Source: Confluentibacter lentus
GTDB taxonomy: Bacteria > Bacteroidota > Bacteroidia > Flavobacteriales > Flavobacteriaceae
Direction of reading: 5' to 3'
Length of the DNA stretch: 64,000 nt
NCBI RefSeq assembly: GCF_002806995.1
Contig: NZ_NIHE01000009.1
Span: 1 to 64,000, forward strand
Position numbers and translations under genes: made by a program. Numbering within the stretch: position 1 is the stretch's first letter; every line of letters begins with the position of its first letter. Of this stretch, positions 50,204 through 59,160 are shown in pieces. The notes beneath the pieces are model-generated. The model saw only the letters and a list, made by a program, of their open reading frames with translations. It was not told the origin of the DNA and made no database searches.

Positions 50204-50448
50204 TGTTTATTTGTAAAAATTAAAAAAGAATACTCAAATTTATAAGTATAACATGTAACATATAATAAATAGGATTATTAAAGTTAAATATCAATTTTAG
50301 AATTATGTAAACTGATTGTCCATTTGATGTCATAATCTTGTGATGTTAGCAATTAACAAGCCTATCGAATAGTTTTTTTTCAAAATATCTTATGTTTAGT
50401 TTGTAAACAAATTCACTGAGATATAATTGGAGGTATTTCCATTTGATT

Positions 50449-51240
50449 TTATGATGATTTTCTTAAAAAATTTCTCTTCGCATTACTGTTGCTTATATGT
50501 ACCCGTTTTAGTGCTTCTTCCGTTGTTTCCTTATTTGATTTTTTAGTAATAGGAAGCTCAATAAAGTTTGATATATCAATATGTGACGCGCTTTTATCTG
50601 TGAAAACAATACTTTTTTCATTGATTGACTCCTGCACTGTTTGATTCATTTGTTCAGATGTTTTATTAGTTAATACTTTAGCTTTAAAATAGCGACATTG
50701 TGTTGACTTTTTACCACTATCTACATCTTCTAAAACCTTAGATTCAGCTATAATAGCTATATTTTTTACCAACTGAACACGACCACGAATACCTATTTCT
50801 TCTTCAATTTCAGAGGATTCGACTGTAAAATAACCTTCACCAAACTCTATCATTCCTTCCAAAGTATAGCGAGCATCTCTATTTTCCATAGCTTTCTAAA
50901 TTTATGCACCATTGCCTAAACTGGCTCATATCGCTACTGCCCAAGTTGCTTTTGAATTTCTTCACTTGAAAAACCTTTTTTTGCAGCATTCATCAAAAAC
51001 ATAGTTTTATACTAATTAAAAGCGCAACTTTGGACTTTGCATGATAGTTGCACTTAGTAATAATACCCTACCCCGATATCTTTTGCATTAAAAACTCCAT
51101 CTGCTTTAAATCCAAAAAGGCTCTTTAGAACCACATTTATAGATAATCCCTATCTATCTCTTTCCTCTTAAAAGTGAAATCTGCAAGCCTCTTCGCTGCC
51201 AAAATTTTCCTAGTTCATTTCTCATGATTTTTGATAAAAA
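50449..51240 (-). pseudogene. IS1595-family transposase (ISXO2-like) relic
   Basis: Starting from about 51060, pieces such as CNYHAKSKVALLISIKLCF, then MFLMNAAKKGFSSEEIQKQLG and, from 50889, ARYTLEGMIEFGEGYFTVESSEIEEE can be read in shifting frames; the last frame (50449-50889) includes YFKAKVLTNKTSEQMNQTV and SIVFTDKSASHIDISNFIEL. This is the N-terminal zinc-ribbon/HTH end and the DDE domain of an IS1595-type transposase. Several stops and frameshifts kill it. The inverted repeat at 51261-51327 sits just outside its 5' end. Confidence 0.8.
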
Positions 51241-51260
51241 TAAGAATCTTTTTTGAAATA

Positions 51261-51327
51261 TGTCACGTCCTGAAATAAGGCTACATAATTTTAAACATTA
51301 TGTAGCCTTATTTCAGGATGGGTCACA
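51261..51327. repeat. Near-abutting inverted repeat, possible IS1595 ends
   Basis: A perfect 21-bp arm pair (51269-51289 and 51297-51317) separated by 7 bases. Both arms carry CCTGAAATAAGG. Extended outward, each side begins TGT(G/C)AC, as TG...CA-ended IS terminals do. It looks like the ends of two IS copies, or one deleted copy, brought together. It could also act as a strong hairpin. Confidence 0.75.
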
Positions 51328-51701
51328 GCTTTTGTACTATTTATTGTTTCTCCAACGGATGAAGCTGTAAATTTTGTAAGCGACAACGAAATCACTATTA
51401 AAAGCCAGAAGGTTTAGTATCTGTAAAAGCCAATGTGCATATAAGATAAAAAAAATTTCTGGAAATAGAACGTTTAAAATGGTGCCAGGGGTAGAAGCAC
51501 TTCCCTTTATAGCAAGTTTCCTTAAATCTGTACAAGAAATAAGTTGTATAATTAAAGTGCTATAATATTTAACAAATAAATCAAATGTATTAAGATTCGT
51601 TACTCCTAATTTTGTAATAAAAGTTTTTCTATTTAGAAAAAAAGTCGGGTATTTATAATTATGGTATAGTTGTAAATAATGAATTAAATATAACCACCAT
51701 G
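51328..51701. other. Unexplained decayed stretch
   Basis: A minus-strand open frame (51337-51795, about 150 codons) covers it, but the residues are not protein-like. On the plus strand, short pieces such as AVNFVSDNEITIKSQ (about 51350-51400) and RTFKMVPGVEALPFIASF (about 51470-51520) look coding-like, split by stops. I read it as the remains of an unknown gene on the plus strand. Confidence 0.35.
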
Positions 51702-51746
51702 CATGATAGTACAGGATAGTTAATTTAAATTTAAAAAATAAATTTG
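51702..51746 (+). promoter_or_regulatory. CAGGATAG-type tandem site with -7 box (site 3)
   Basis: CATGATAGTA (51702-51711) then CAGGATAGTT (51712-51721), 17 bp, then a perfect TAAATTTG -7 box (51739-51746). Drives the hydroxyacid-dehydrogenase relic and probably GH127 beyond it. Confidence 0.75.
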
Positions 51747-51827
51747 CGAGTAAATCATCAATGGTTATTGTCTGAAGTTTAAGATGGGTAATCATTTAAA
51801 TTAATCTTACAAAAAATAAAAATATAA

Positions 51828-52237
51828 ATGAATAAAAATTGTAGTATTAGAAGGATGTACTCTTAATCCTTAATCCAGGAGGTTTAAACTGGAAAGGAAT
51901 ACAAAAATATGGAGATATTACAGTAAATGATCGTACTGACTTTTTTCCGAGGAATGTGATAAAAGCAATTGGTGGTCCCAAAATAATTTTCACCAACAAA
52001 ACACCGCTTCCAAAGGAAGTTTTTGATAAAACGACTTCGGTAAAATATAATGATGTTCTTGAGACAGGTTATAATGATATTCACACTCGTGTGGCTTAAG
52101 AAAAAGGAATAATAGTTACAAATACTCCAACTTTTGGGATTACTGATGTGGCACAATTTACTCTTGCATTGGTGTTAGAAATTTGCCGCCAAGTTGGAGC
52201 TCATAATGTTGCTGTTAAAGAAGGCGAAAGAGTCTGA
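51828..52237 (+). pseudogene. D-isomer-specific 2-hydroxyacid dehydrogenase, N-terminal remnant
   Basis: Reads KIVVLEGCTLNP, then a 7-bp duplication (TTAATCC twice, near 51865-51880) shifts the frame and the protein goes on with GGLNWKGIQKYGDITVNDRTDFF, TNKTPLPKEVFD, TRVA-stop-EKGIIVTNTP, and DVAQFTLALVLEICRQVG, ending in TGA. The Rossmann catalytic domain that should follow is missing. It resembles the first 130 residues of the family. A slip at the start codon (51828) adds a further lesion. Reductases of this group often serve uronate or hydroxy-acid metabolism. Confidence 0.85.
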
Positions 52238-52333
52238 AGAATAAAGTTTTCTCTTTAATTATTTTTCCCAGAATAAATAGAACAATCTAAAAACTAAATA
52301 TTTTTAAATTAATACAAATATAAATTATTAATA

Positions 52334-54295
52334 ATGAAACATATAACTACAAAATTGCGAAATAAAACATTTTTTTGTATTACTTTTAGTATCATTCTAT
52401 TTGTTGGATTGACTATTTATTTGTCCTATACTTATGCTGATTTGCCAAAAACAAACACCGATAAAGTCAGTTTAATTCCGCAGACATATGCCCATGCCAC
52501 CGTCAAGCCGTTTGATTTGTCGGAAGCGAAGATTACTGGAGGATATCTAGGTTCTTATGTGGAACGTACCCGCAATATCGGTATACTCGATCTTTTTGAA
52601 AAAATGAAGAAACACGGCAGCTTTAAAAACTTTAAGGTTGTGGCTGAGGGATTGCCTGATAGGCATGTCGGTGGTTTTAATGAGGATGAATGGGTTCATA
52701 AGCTGCTGGAAGCCGCTGGTTATTTTGCCCCTAAAAGTCCATTGATCAGCGATACCTTTCAGCCGCTGATTAAGGATATTCTGGCCTCGCAAGATAAGGA
52801 TGGTTATCTACAGTCTTACTATCAGAATCCAGCCTATCTGAAAGAGCATGGGTCGAATGTCCGTTTTTTAAAAGGAGGGCGCCACGAATTCTACGTATTT
52901 GGACATTTAGCGCAGGCGGGTATGGCCTGGAAAAATGAGGTTGGGGATGACCGGCTTTTCAAAGCATCGCTTCGCTATGCCGATCTACTCTGCGATCTCT
53001 TTGGATCAAAGCCACTTCCTTACAAGTATGATTCTGATCGGGGCGACCGAAAGTATGAGCATCCGAATCACGAGATGGCGATGGTGGAACTGTACCGCAT
53101 GACTGGCAATCGCCGATATCTCGATTTTGCAGCACACACCCTCGACGATTATGGCTTCTGGTCGTTCTCCGAAGTTTCGGGGCATTGTGTTCAGGAAAAT
53201 CTGCTACTCTGCGGTGGTGCAGATGTCTATCTGGAAACCGGAAAACCCGAAATGCTCAAACACCTTGAAGCCATGTGGATGGATGTGGTTGAACGAAAAT
53301 CCTATGTGACCGGTGGAGTCGGCAATGGGGTGGATAGCGAAAATTACGGAAAACCCTATGTGCTTCCTAATCAGCAGAATTATTGTGAAACGTGCGCCTC
53401 CATTTCTAAGGTCTTTTTTGATTGGCGCATGCTGCTGGCCACGGATCACTCTAAGTATGCCGATGATATGGAAAATACGTTTTACAACGCCGTCCTCAGT
53501 GGGGTCAGTCTCTCCGGTACGGAGATTTTCTACACGAACCACGTAGAGGAGGATGGCACCAAAACGAAACAACCTGACGGTCTGCTCGTGGGATGTGATA
53601 TAAGAGACAGTCAACGTAAACCCTATTTTGACGTTAGCTGCTGTGCACCCAATTTTCAGCGGTTGATAGGTTCTCTTCAGCAGTACCTCTTTACTTTAAG
53701 CCCGGACGGTGTACAAGCGCAACTCTATGGTAATGCGGAGCTTAAAACTTCCACGGTGCATCTGCGTGAAACGACCGATTATCCGCGTGACGGACGAATC
53801 CAATTTGATATTCTTGCCGATGCAAAATTCGAACTCTCGCTGCGCATTCCGAAATGGACGGAAAGTACCAGAGTTTTTATTACCGTAAATGGGAAGGAAG
53901 TACCACAAGTTAAAGCAGGGGAATACGTAAAGCTAAATCAATTTTGGAAAAAAGGCGACAAAATTATTCTCGAATTCGATATGAAACCTAGGCTTATAAA
54001 AGGACGTGATCAGGTAGCTGCCGAAAAGGGAAAACTTGCAATTATGCGTGGTCCTTTGGTATATTGTATAGAAAGCCCTGACAATAGAAATATCAATATT
54101 TCAGATGTTGCATTACCGCTAAATACAATTATTAAAGAAGAAAAAACAAACGATCTTAATGGTACTGTACGTCTAAGTGCTCAAGCTTGGGACGTTGTGA
54201 ATCAAAGAGAAGTTCAAATTTCGACAATTCCCTATCATCTTTGGGCAAACCGTGGAGAATCAACAATGAAAATTTGGATACCTTGGAAAAACTAA
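52334..54295 (+). CDS. GH127-family glycoside hydrolase (DUF1680)
   Basis: 653 residues, with an N-terminal membrane/export segment (about 11-32) and an (alpha/alpha)6 barrel with beta-sandwiches. Family marks: NHEMAMVELYRMTGNRRYL, GHCVQENLLLCGGADVYLETG, YVTGGVGN, and the Cys/Glu active-site region NYCETCASISKVFFDWRM with SCCAPNFQR later. GH127 enzymes remove beta-L-arabinofuranose or related sugars; here the target is unknown. Base use changes sharply in the gene: AT-rich up to about 52480, GC-richer to about 53870, AT-rich again. It is followed by a terminator. Confidence 0.92.
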   Translation: MKHITTKLRNKTFFCITFSIILFVGLTIYLSYTYADLPKTNTDKVSLIPQTYAHATVKPFDLSEAKITGGYLGSYVERTRNIGILDLFEKMKKHGSFKNFKVVAEGLPDRHVGGFNEDEWVHKLLEAAGYFAPKSPLISDTFQPLIKDILASQDKDGYLQSYYQNPAYLKEHGSNVRFLKGGRHEFYVFGHLAQAGMAWKNEVGDDRLFKASLRYADLLCDLFGSKPLPYKYDSDRGDRKYEHPNHEMAMVELYRMTGNRRYLDFAAHTLDDYGFWSFSEVSGHCVQENLLLCGGADVYLETGKPEMLKHLEAMWMDVVERKSYVTGGVGNGVDSENYGKPYVLPNQQNYCETCASISKVFFDWRMLLATDHSKYADDMENTFYNAVLSGVSLSGTEIFYTNHVEEDGTKTKQPDGLLVGCDIRDSQRKPYFDVSCCAPNFQRLIGSLQQYLFTLSPDGVQAQLYGNAELKTSTVHLRETTDYPRDGRIQFDILADAKFELSLRIPKWTESTRVFITVNGKEVPQVKAGEYVKLNQFWKKGDKIILEFDMKPRLIKGRDQVAAEKGKLAIMRGPLVYCIESPDNRNINISDVALPLNTIIKEEKTNDLNGTVRLSAQAWDVVNQREVQISTIPYHLWANRGESTMKIWIPWKN

Positions 54296-54302
54296 AAGTG
54301 AT

Positions 54303-54330
54303 TCCACTCCGAAAAAGTGGATTTATTTTA
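54303..54330 (+). terminator. Probable terminator of GH127
   Basis: TCCACT (54303-54308) pairs with AGTGGA (54316-54321); a T-rich run TTTATTTTA follows. Confidence 0.65.
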
Positions 54331-54435
54331 ACTAATTAATAAGTATGAATATGTATTGTAAACCGTTGTGCATTATGGTGACTATCGTTCTTTATCTTAA
54401 ATTTTTCAAGAATAATATAATTAAAACTTAATGAA

Positions 54436-56133
54436 ATGACAAAATCCAAGATAATTATTTTAGCTATTACAATACAATTTGCTTTCTTATCTTGCAAAAC
54501 AGATAAACAAGAAAACCTTAGACCAAACATTATTGTTATTATGTCAGATGATATGGGATATTCTGATATCGGCTGCTACGGTGGTGTAATAAACACACCT
54601 GTTCTTGACGGGCTTGCAAAAAATGGTTTACGTTTTAAACAATTCTACAATACAGCCCGTTGCTGTCCATCAAGGGCATCACTTTTAACAGGACTTTACG
54701 CGCATCAAGCAGGAATTGGACACATGATGAACGATAGTGGAACTGACGGTTACCGAGGAGACTTAAGTAATAAGGCTGTTACTATTGCCGAGGTATTGAA
54801 ACAGGCTGGTTATTCTACTTATATCTCAGGAAAATGGCATATAACACCCTTAATGCCTTCAAAAGAAAATCCTTCAAAACACAACTGGCCACTTCAAAGA
54901 GGATTTGATAAGTTCTTTGGGACCATACATGGTGCAGGAAGTTTTTACGATCCCAATTCTTTAACCCGAGATAACGAATTTATAGTCCCGTCAGAAGGTT
55001 TTTATTATACAGATGCTATTTCTGACAATGCTGTAAAATTCATAGAAGAACATAAATCAGGAAATCCATTTTTTCTTTATATACCATATACTGCCGCTCA
55101 CTGGCCAATGCATGCTAAGCCTGAAGACATCGCAAAATACACAGGCAAGTTTGATGAAGGATGGGATGTATTACGCGAGAAAAAATATAAGAAATTATTA
55201 GAAATGGGACTTACCAGGTCTGAATGGAAACTGACTGAAAAAGACGATATCCCTGATTGGGAAGATGTGGAATTAAAAGACTGGTATAGCTCACTTATGG
55301 AAGTGTATGCCGCAATGGTTGATTGCATGGATCAGGGAATAGGAAGGGTAATGAATATACTTGACAAGAAAGGAATAAAAGACAATACTTTAGTTTTCTT
55401 TCTACAGGACAATGGCGGTTGTGCCGAGGAATGGGGTTTTAGCAATGATATTAAACCTTATTATAAAGATGTAGAGTTCGATAGGATAATACCAATGGGC
55501 AAAGATGAGTTTCAAACTAGAATGGAACCTAAGTATACACGAGATGGAAGACCCGTGCTTAAGGGAAAAGGTTTGAAACCAGGTGGTGAGGACACTTACC
55601 TTGGATATGGAAAAGCTTGGGCTAATGCCAGCAACACCCCATTCCGGATGTATAAAAAATGGGTACATGAAGGCGGAATATCTACCCCACTAATTGTTCA
55701 TTGGCCCGCTGGAATAAAAGCTAAAAATGAATTCCGAGAACAACCTGGTCATTTAATTGATATCATGGCGACTTGTATAGATGTTGCAGGCGCTACATAT
55801 CCACAGACATTTAATAATAACAAAGTTATTCCTTTTGAGGGTCAAAGCCTCACCCCAGTATTTGAAAACAAAGATTTACAAAACAGGGCTATTTTTTGGG
55901 AACATGAGGGAAATAAGGCTGTGAGGCTTGGAAAATATAAATTAGTATCCATTTATAAAAAAGATTCTGAATACAACTGGGAGTTGTATGATTTAGAATC
56001 AGACAGAAGCGAAACGATTAACCTGATTGGAGGAATGCCATTTAAAGCTAAAGAGATGGAAACTTTATGGAAAGATTGGGCAAAGAAAGTAGGTGTAAAA
56101 TCTTGGCCTATATCTAAAATCAACAATCAATGA
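54436..56133 (+). CDS. S1-family arylsulfatase-like sulfatase, lipoprotein
   Basis: 565 residues. Lipobox FLSC (Cys20). Motif Cys76-C-P-S-R80 (ARCCPSRASLLTG), so formylglycine is needed. Metal residues are in IMSDDMGYSDIGCYGG and FLQDNGGCAEEWG, and GKWHITP carries Lys and His of the site. It resembles the arylsulfatase-A-like (S1_4-type) enzymes. Stop and the next ATG overlap by four bases (ATGA), so the pair is translated together. Sulfate position unknown. Confidence 0.93.
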   Translation: MTKSKIIILAITIQFAFLSCKTDKQENLRPNIIVIMSDDMGYSDIGCYGGVINTPVLDGLAKNGLRFKQFYNTARCCPSRASLLTGLYAHQAGIGHMMNDSGTDGYRGDLSNKAVTIAEVLKQAGYSTYISGKWHITPLMPSKENPSKHNWPLQRGFDKFFGTIHGAGSFYDPNSLTRDNEFIVPSEGFYYTDAISDNAVKFIEEHKSGNPFFLYIPYTAAHWPMHAKPEDIAKYTGKFDEGWDVLREKKYKKLLEMGLTRSEWKLTEKDDIPDWEDVELKDWYSSLMEVYAAMVDCMDQGIGRVMNILDKKGIKDNTLVFFLQDNGGCAEEWGFSNDIKPYYKDVEFDRIIPMGKDEFQTRMEPKYTRDGRPVLKGKGLKPGGEDTYLGYGKAWANASNTPFRMYKKWVHEGGISTPLIVHWPAGIKAKNEFREQPGHLIDIMATCIDVAGATYPQTFNNNKVIPFEGQSLTPVFENKDLQNRAIFWEHEGNKAVRLGKYKLVSIYKKDSEYNWELYDLESDRSETINLIGGMPFKAKEMETLWKDWAKKVGVKSWPISKINNQ

Positions 56134-57764
56134 AACACTTTAATGTATACATATCATTTTTGATAGGTATTCTAATAGTTGCTGTAGGATGGTGGAATTT
56201 CTCACCATCAGATATAGCCAAGAATAGTCCTCCCCAAAAAAGACCTAATATACTTTTTCTGTTTGCAGATGATTGGGGAAAATATGCGAGTGCATATGCT
56301 CCTTATGAGCAGAGTCACTCTATTAATAGTTTGATCGAAACACCAAATTTTGATCGTATTGCTTCAAATGGAGCTTTGTTCACTAATGCTTTTGTACCTG
56401 CACCGAGTTGTACTCCTTGCCGAAGCTCTATTTTATCTGGACAGTACTTCTATAACACTGGTAGAGGTGCCATACTCCATGGGGCTGAATGGGACAAAAC
56501 TATTCCAACTTATCCTTTGTTATTGGAAAAATACGGATATCATATTGGCTTTACCTATAAAGTATGGAGTCCAGGAAACCTTCTGGATGCTCCTTATGGT
56601 GGCAAGTCTAAAGCATATGAAAAGGCAGGGACAAGGTTTAATAGATTTTCACAAATTGTTAGTGAAGCTAAAGATAAAGATATAGCCAAAAAACAACTTT
56701 ATGATGAGGTTAGACAAAATTTTAAGTCTTTTTTAAACGATAATGATGATAACGCTCCTTTCTGTTATTGGTTCGGTCCCACTAATACTCATAGACCTTG
56801 GGCCAAGGGCTCGGGCAAGGAACTCTGGGGCCTAGATCCAGATAGGCTTCAAGGCAGATTGCCTTCTTTTTTGGCCGATACTCCTGAGATAAGAGAAGAT
56901 TTCAACGATTATCTAGGAGAAGTGCTAGCTTGGGACGAAGCGGTATGGGTTATTATGGACGTTCTGAAAAAGGAAGGAGAGTTAGATAATACTATAGTCG
57001 TAATTAGCGGAGACCACGGAGTTCCTGGAATTCCAAGGGCTAAAACTAATCTATACGACCTTGGTACGAGGGTAGCCATGGCCATATCCTGGCCCGGTCA
57101 TATAAAAAAAGGAAAGGTTATTGATCAGATGGTCAATCTTATGGATCTTGCTCCGACATTTCTAGAAGTTGGAGGCGTGGAGGCTCCATCCGTGATGAAT
57201 GGACGGTCACTGATACCTTTGGTTACCGGGAAAATGGAAGAATCAACCCGTGATTTTGTGATAACAGGTAGGGAACGCCATGTAGCCCAGGCTAGGGAAG
57301 GAAATTTACCCTACCCTCAACGGGCCTACCGTACTAATGATTATTTGTATATTAGAAATTTAAAACCAAATCGTTGGCCGATTGGTACTCTTGAAGATGG
57401 ATTAAGGGATATTGATGGCGGACCGACTAGAGATTGGTATATTGTAAATTATGACAGTATAAAAAATATGGATCTTTGGAATATTTCATTCGGGAAGAGA
57501 CCGAAAGAGGAATTCTATAACGTAAGAAAGGACCCCGACCATATTCAAAATCTTGCATACAATCGGGCTTATAAGGAACTTAAGGAAATATATTCCGATA
57601 AAATGGATTCAGTATTAATCGCTACTAAAGATCCGCGGATGGTTATTGATCCTGACTATTTTGATAAAATGCCATTTATTAATGAAAACGAATTCAATAT
57701 TAAGCAGCATGAAGAAAACAAGAAAAGAGTGAATGAGATCTATAACAATAGTCGGTTCGATTAA
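56130..57764 (+). CDS. S1-family sulfatase (heparan-N-sulfatase-like group)
   Basis: 544 residues. The N-terminus has one hydrophobic segment (about 8-24) without a clear lipobox, so it is either secreted or held in the membrane. Motif Cys94-T-P-C-R98 (APSCTPCRSS). Metal residues in LFADDWGKYASAYAP and SGDHGVPGIPRAKTN. The PSCTPCR form and the DDWG pattern are typical of the S1_8-like group. It overlaps the previous sulfatase by four bases. Confidence 0.92.
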   Translation: MKHFNVYISFLIGILIVAVGWWNFSPSDIAKNSPPQKRPNILFLFADDWGKYASAYAPYEQSHSINSLIETPNFDRIASNGALFTNAFVPAPSCTPCRSSILSGQYFYNTGRGAILHGAEWDKTIPTYPLLLEKYGYHIGFTYKVWSPGNLLDAPYGGKSKAYEKAGTRFNRFSQIVSEAKDKDIAKKQLYDEVRQNFKSFLNDNDDNAPFCYWFGPTNTHRPWAKGSGKELWGLDPDRLQGRLPSFLADTPEIREDFNDYLGEVLAWDEAVWVIMDVLKKEGELDNTIVVISGDHGVPGIPRAKTNLYDLGTRVAMAISWPGHIKKGKVIDQMVNLMDLAPTFLEVGGVEAPSVMNGRSLIPLVTGKMEESTRDFVITGRERHVAQAREGNLPYPQRAYRTNDYLYIRNLKPNRWPIGTLEDGLRDIDGGPTRDWYIVNYDSIKNMDLWNISFGKRPKEEFYNVRKDPDHIQNLAYNRAYKELKEIYSDKMDSVLIATKDPRMVIDPDYFDKMPFINENEFNIKQHEENKKRVNEIYNNSRFD

Positions 57765-57789
57765 TAGATTCTAAAATTTTAAATCAATA

Positions 57790-59126
57790 ATAAAACTATT
57801 ACAAATTTTTTCATTCATGTGTTATCTACAATTTTGTTGAGTTGTAAATCAAGCAAAAAATCGAATGAGACTAATAAACCAAATATTATTTTAATTTATA
57901 CGATGACATGGGCTACTCAGATTTAGGATGTTATGATGGAGAAATTGAAACACCTAATTTAAATCAACTGCCATCAATGATTGCTTCAGGAAACGAACAT
58001 CCACCTATGCTAAGTTAGATTGGGGAGTAGCAACAATATATTTGCAATGGTACAATTATTTGTTTTATGGCGATGATACCTTGGTAGAAGAGTATTATAA
58101 AGACATGAAAGCATTAACTAATTTTTATCTATCATTTAAAGATGAAAATGTTATCATTCAAGGTGTTATGGGTGATTGGTGTCCGCCAAGTTGGGATAGA
58201 CGATTAAATCCGTATGCTTTGGAATGCGACCCCATTATTTCGGTGAATGCTTATTTTTATCATGTTTTTGGTATTATGGAAGGCTTTGCGAAAATGAAAC
58301 AAGACACAACTTTTGAAGCTCAAATGAAACAAGAAAAAGAAGCTTTAAAACAAGCTTTCAACAAATTTTTTTATTGTCCATTCCAAAAACAGATTTTAAA
58401 TGGTATGCAAGTCAAACGGCCTCGGTAAAGGCGCTTCAATTTGGAATCGTTCCAGATGCCGAAATAAAAACCTTAGTGAATGGCGTAGTTTATGATATTA
58501 CTGAGGTAAAAGTTGAGCATCATTCTACAGGAATTCATGGTATCAGGTATATTTATACGGGTTTAACAAAATACGGAAAAGGCGATTTGGAATATCAAAT
58601 ATTAACAACACTCAAGTTTCCTAGCCAATTCTAATATTTGAACAGTGGTTTTACCACATGGCCAGAGCGTCAATTTGAATAGGAAAATATGGCAGCAGCA
58701 ACCAACTTACTTAACAACCCTATGCATAGTGGTTTTTCAGCGTATTTTTATGAATCTCTTGGAGGTATAAAATCATCTGTAGATGCTGTTAGGTATAAAG
58801 TTTTTACGGTGAATCCGCAATTTCCTACGCAAATTATCCAAAAATCAGTAAAAGTACCCACATCGTTTGGCTATATTCATAATAATTGTGAATTAAAAGA
58901 AACTAATTTCACCATGAATTTAGTAGTGCTGTTTAATACCCAAGCACATTTGGTTTTAACTGAAAAAGAATTAGCTTCTTTAAAAATCAATGGTATAGCT
59001 TTTGAAACTTTTCAAAGAGAAAATAAAACTCAAATTATTAATAATTCTACTATCATTATTGGTTCAGGAGACTATAAGATTGAGTTTTTTAAAATAAAGG
59101 TATGGCGTGTAATTTATGGATTATAA
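57790..59126 (+). pseudogene. Deletion-made chimera: sulfatase N-terminus joined to GH78
   Basis: After a lost start the text reads FIHVLSTILLSCKSS (a lipobox) and KPNIILIY, then in another frame [23 protein letters not shown], which is a sulfatase N-terminus. At about 57970 it goes straight on as the catalytic part of a GH78 ([46 protein letters not shown]), then frameshifts at about 58380, and stops split the rest (VKVEHHSTGIHGIRYIYTGL; NPMHSGFSAYFYESLGGI) to 59126. The GH78 part is different from the one at 44.6 kb. Confidence 0.85.
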
Positions 59127-59160
59127 TTTTTACTGGATATTTTAAAAGTTATATGTTTTA

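Noticed and set aside
50204-50448. CAGGATAG site upstream of the GntR gene (autoregulation)
   Set aside because: A -7 box is visible, but the place 17 bp upstream holds no match to the half-site.
51337-51795. Open frame of about 150 codons on the minus strand
   Set aside because: Residue make-up is not protein-like (Leu/Ile/Tyr/Phe runs from AT-rich DNA), no motif, and promoter site 3 with its -7 box lies inside it.
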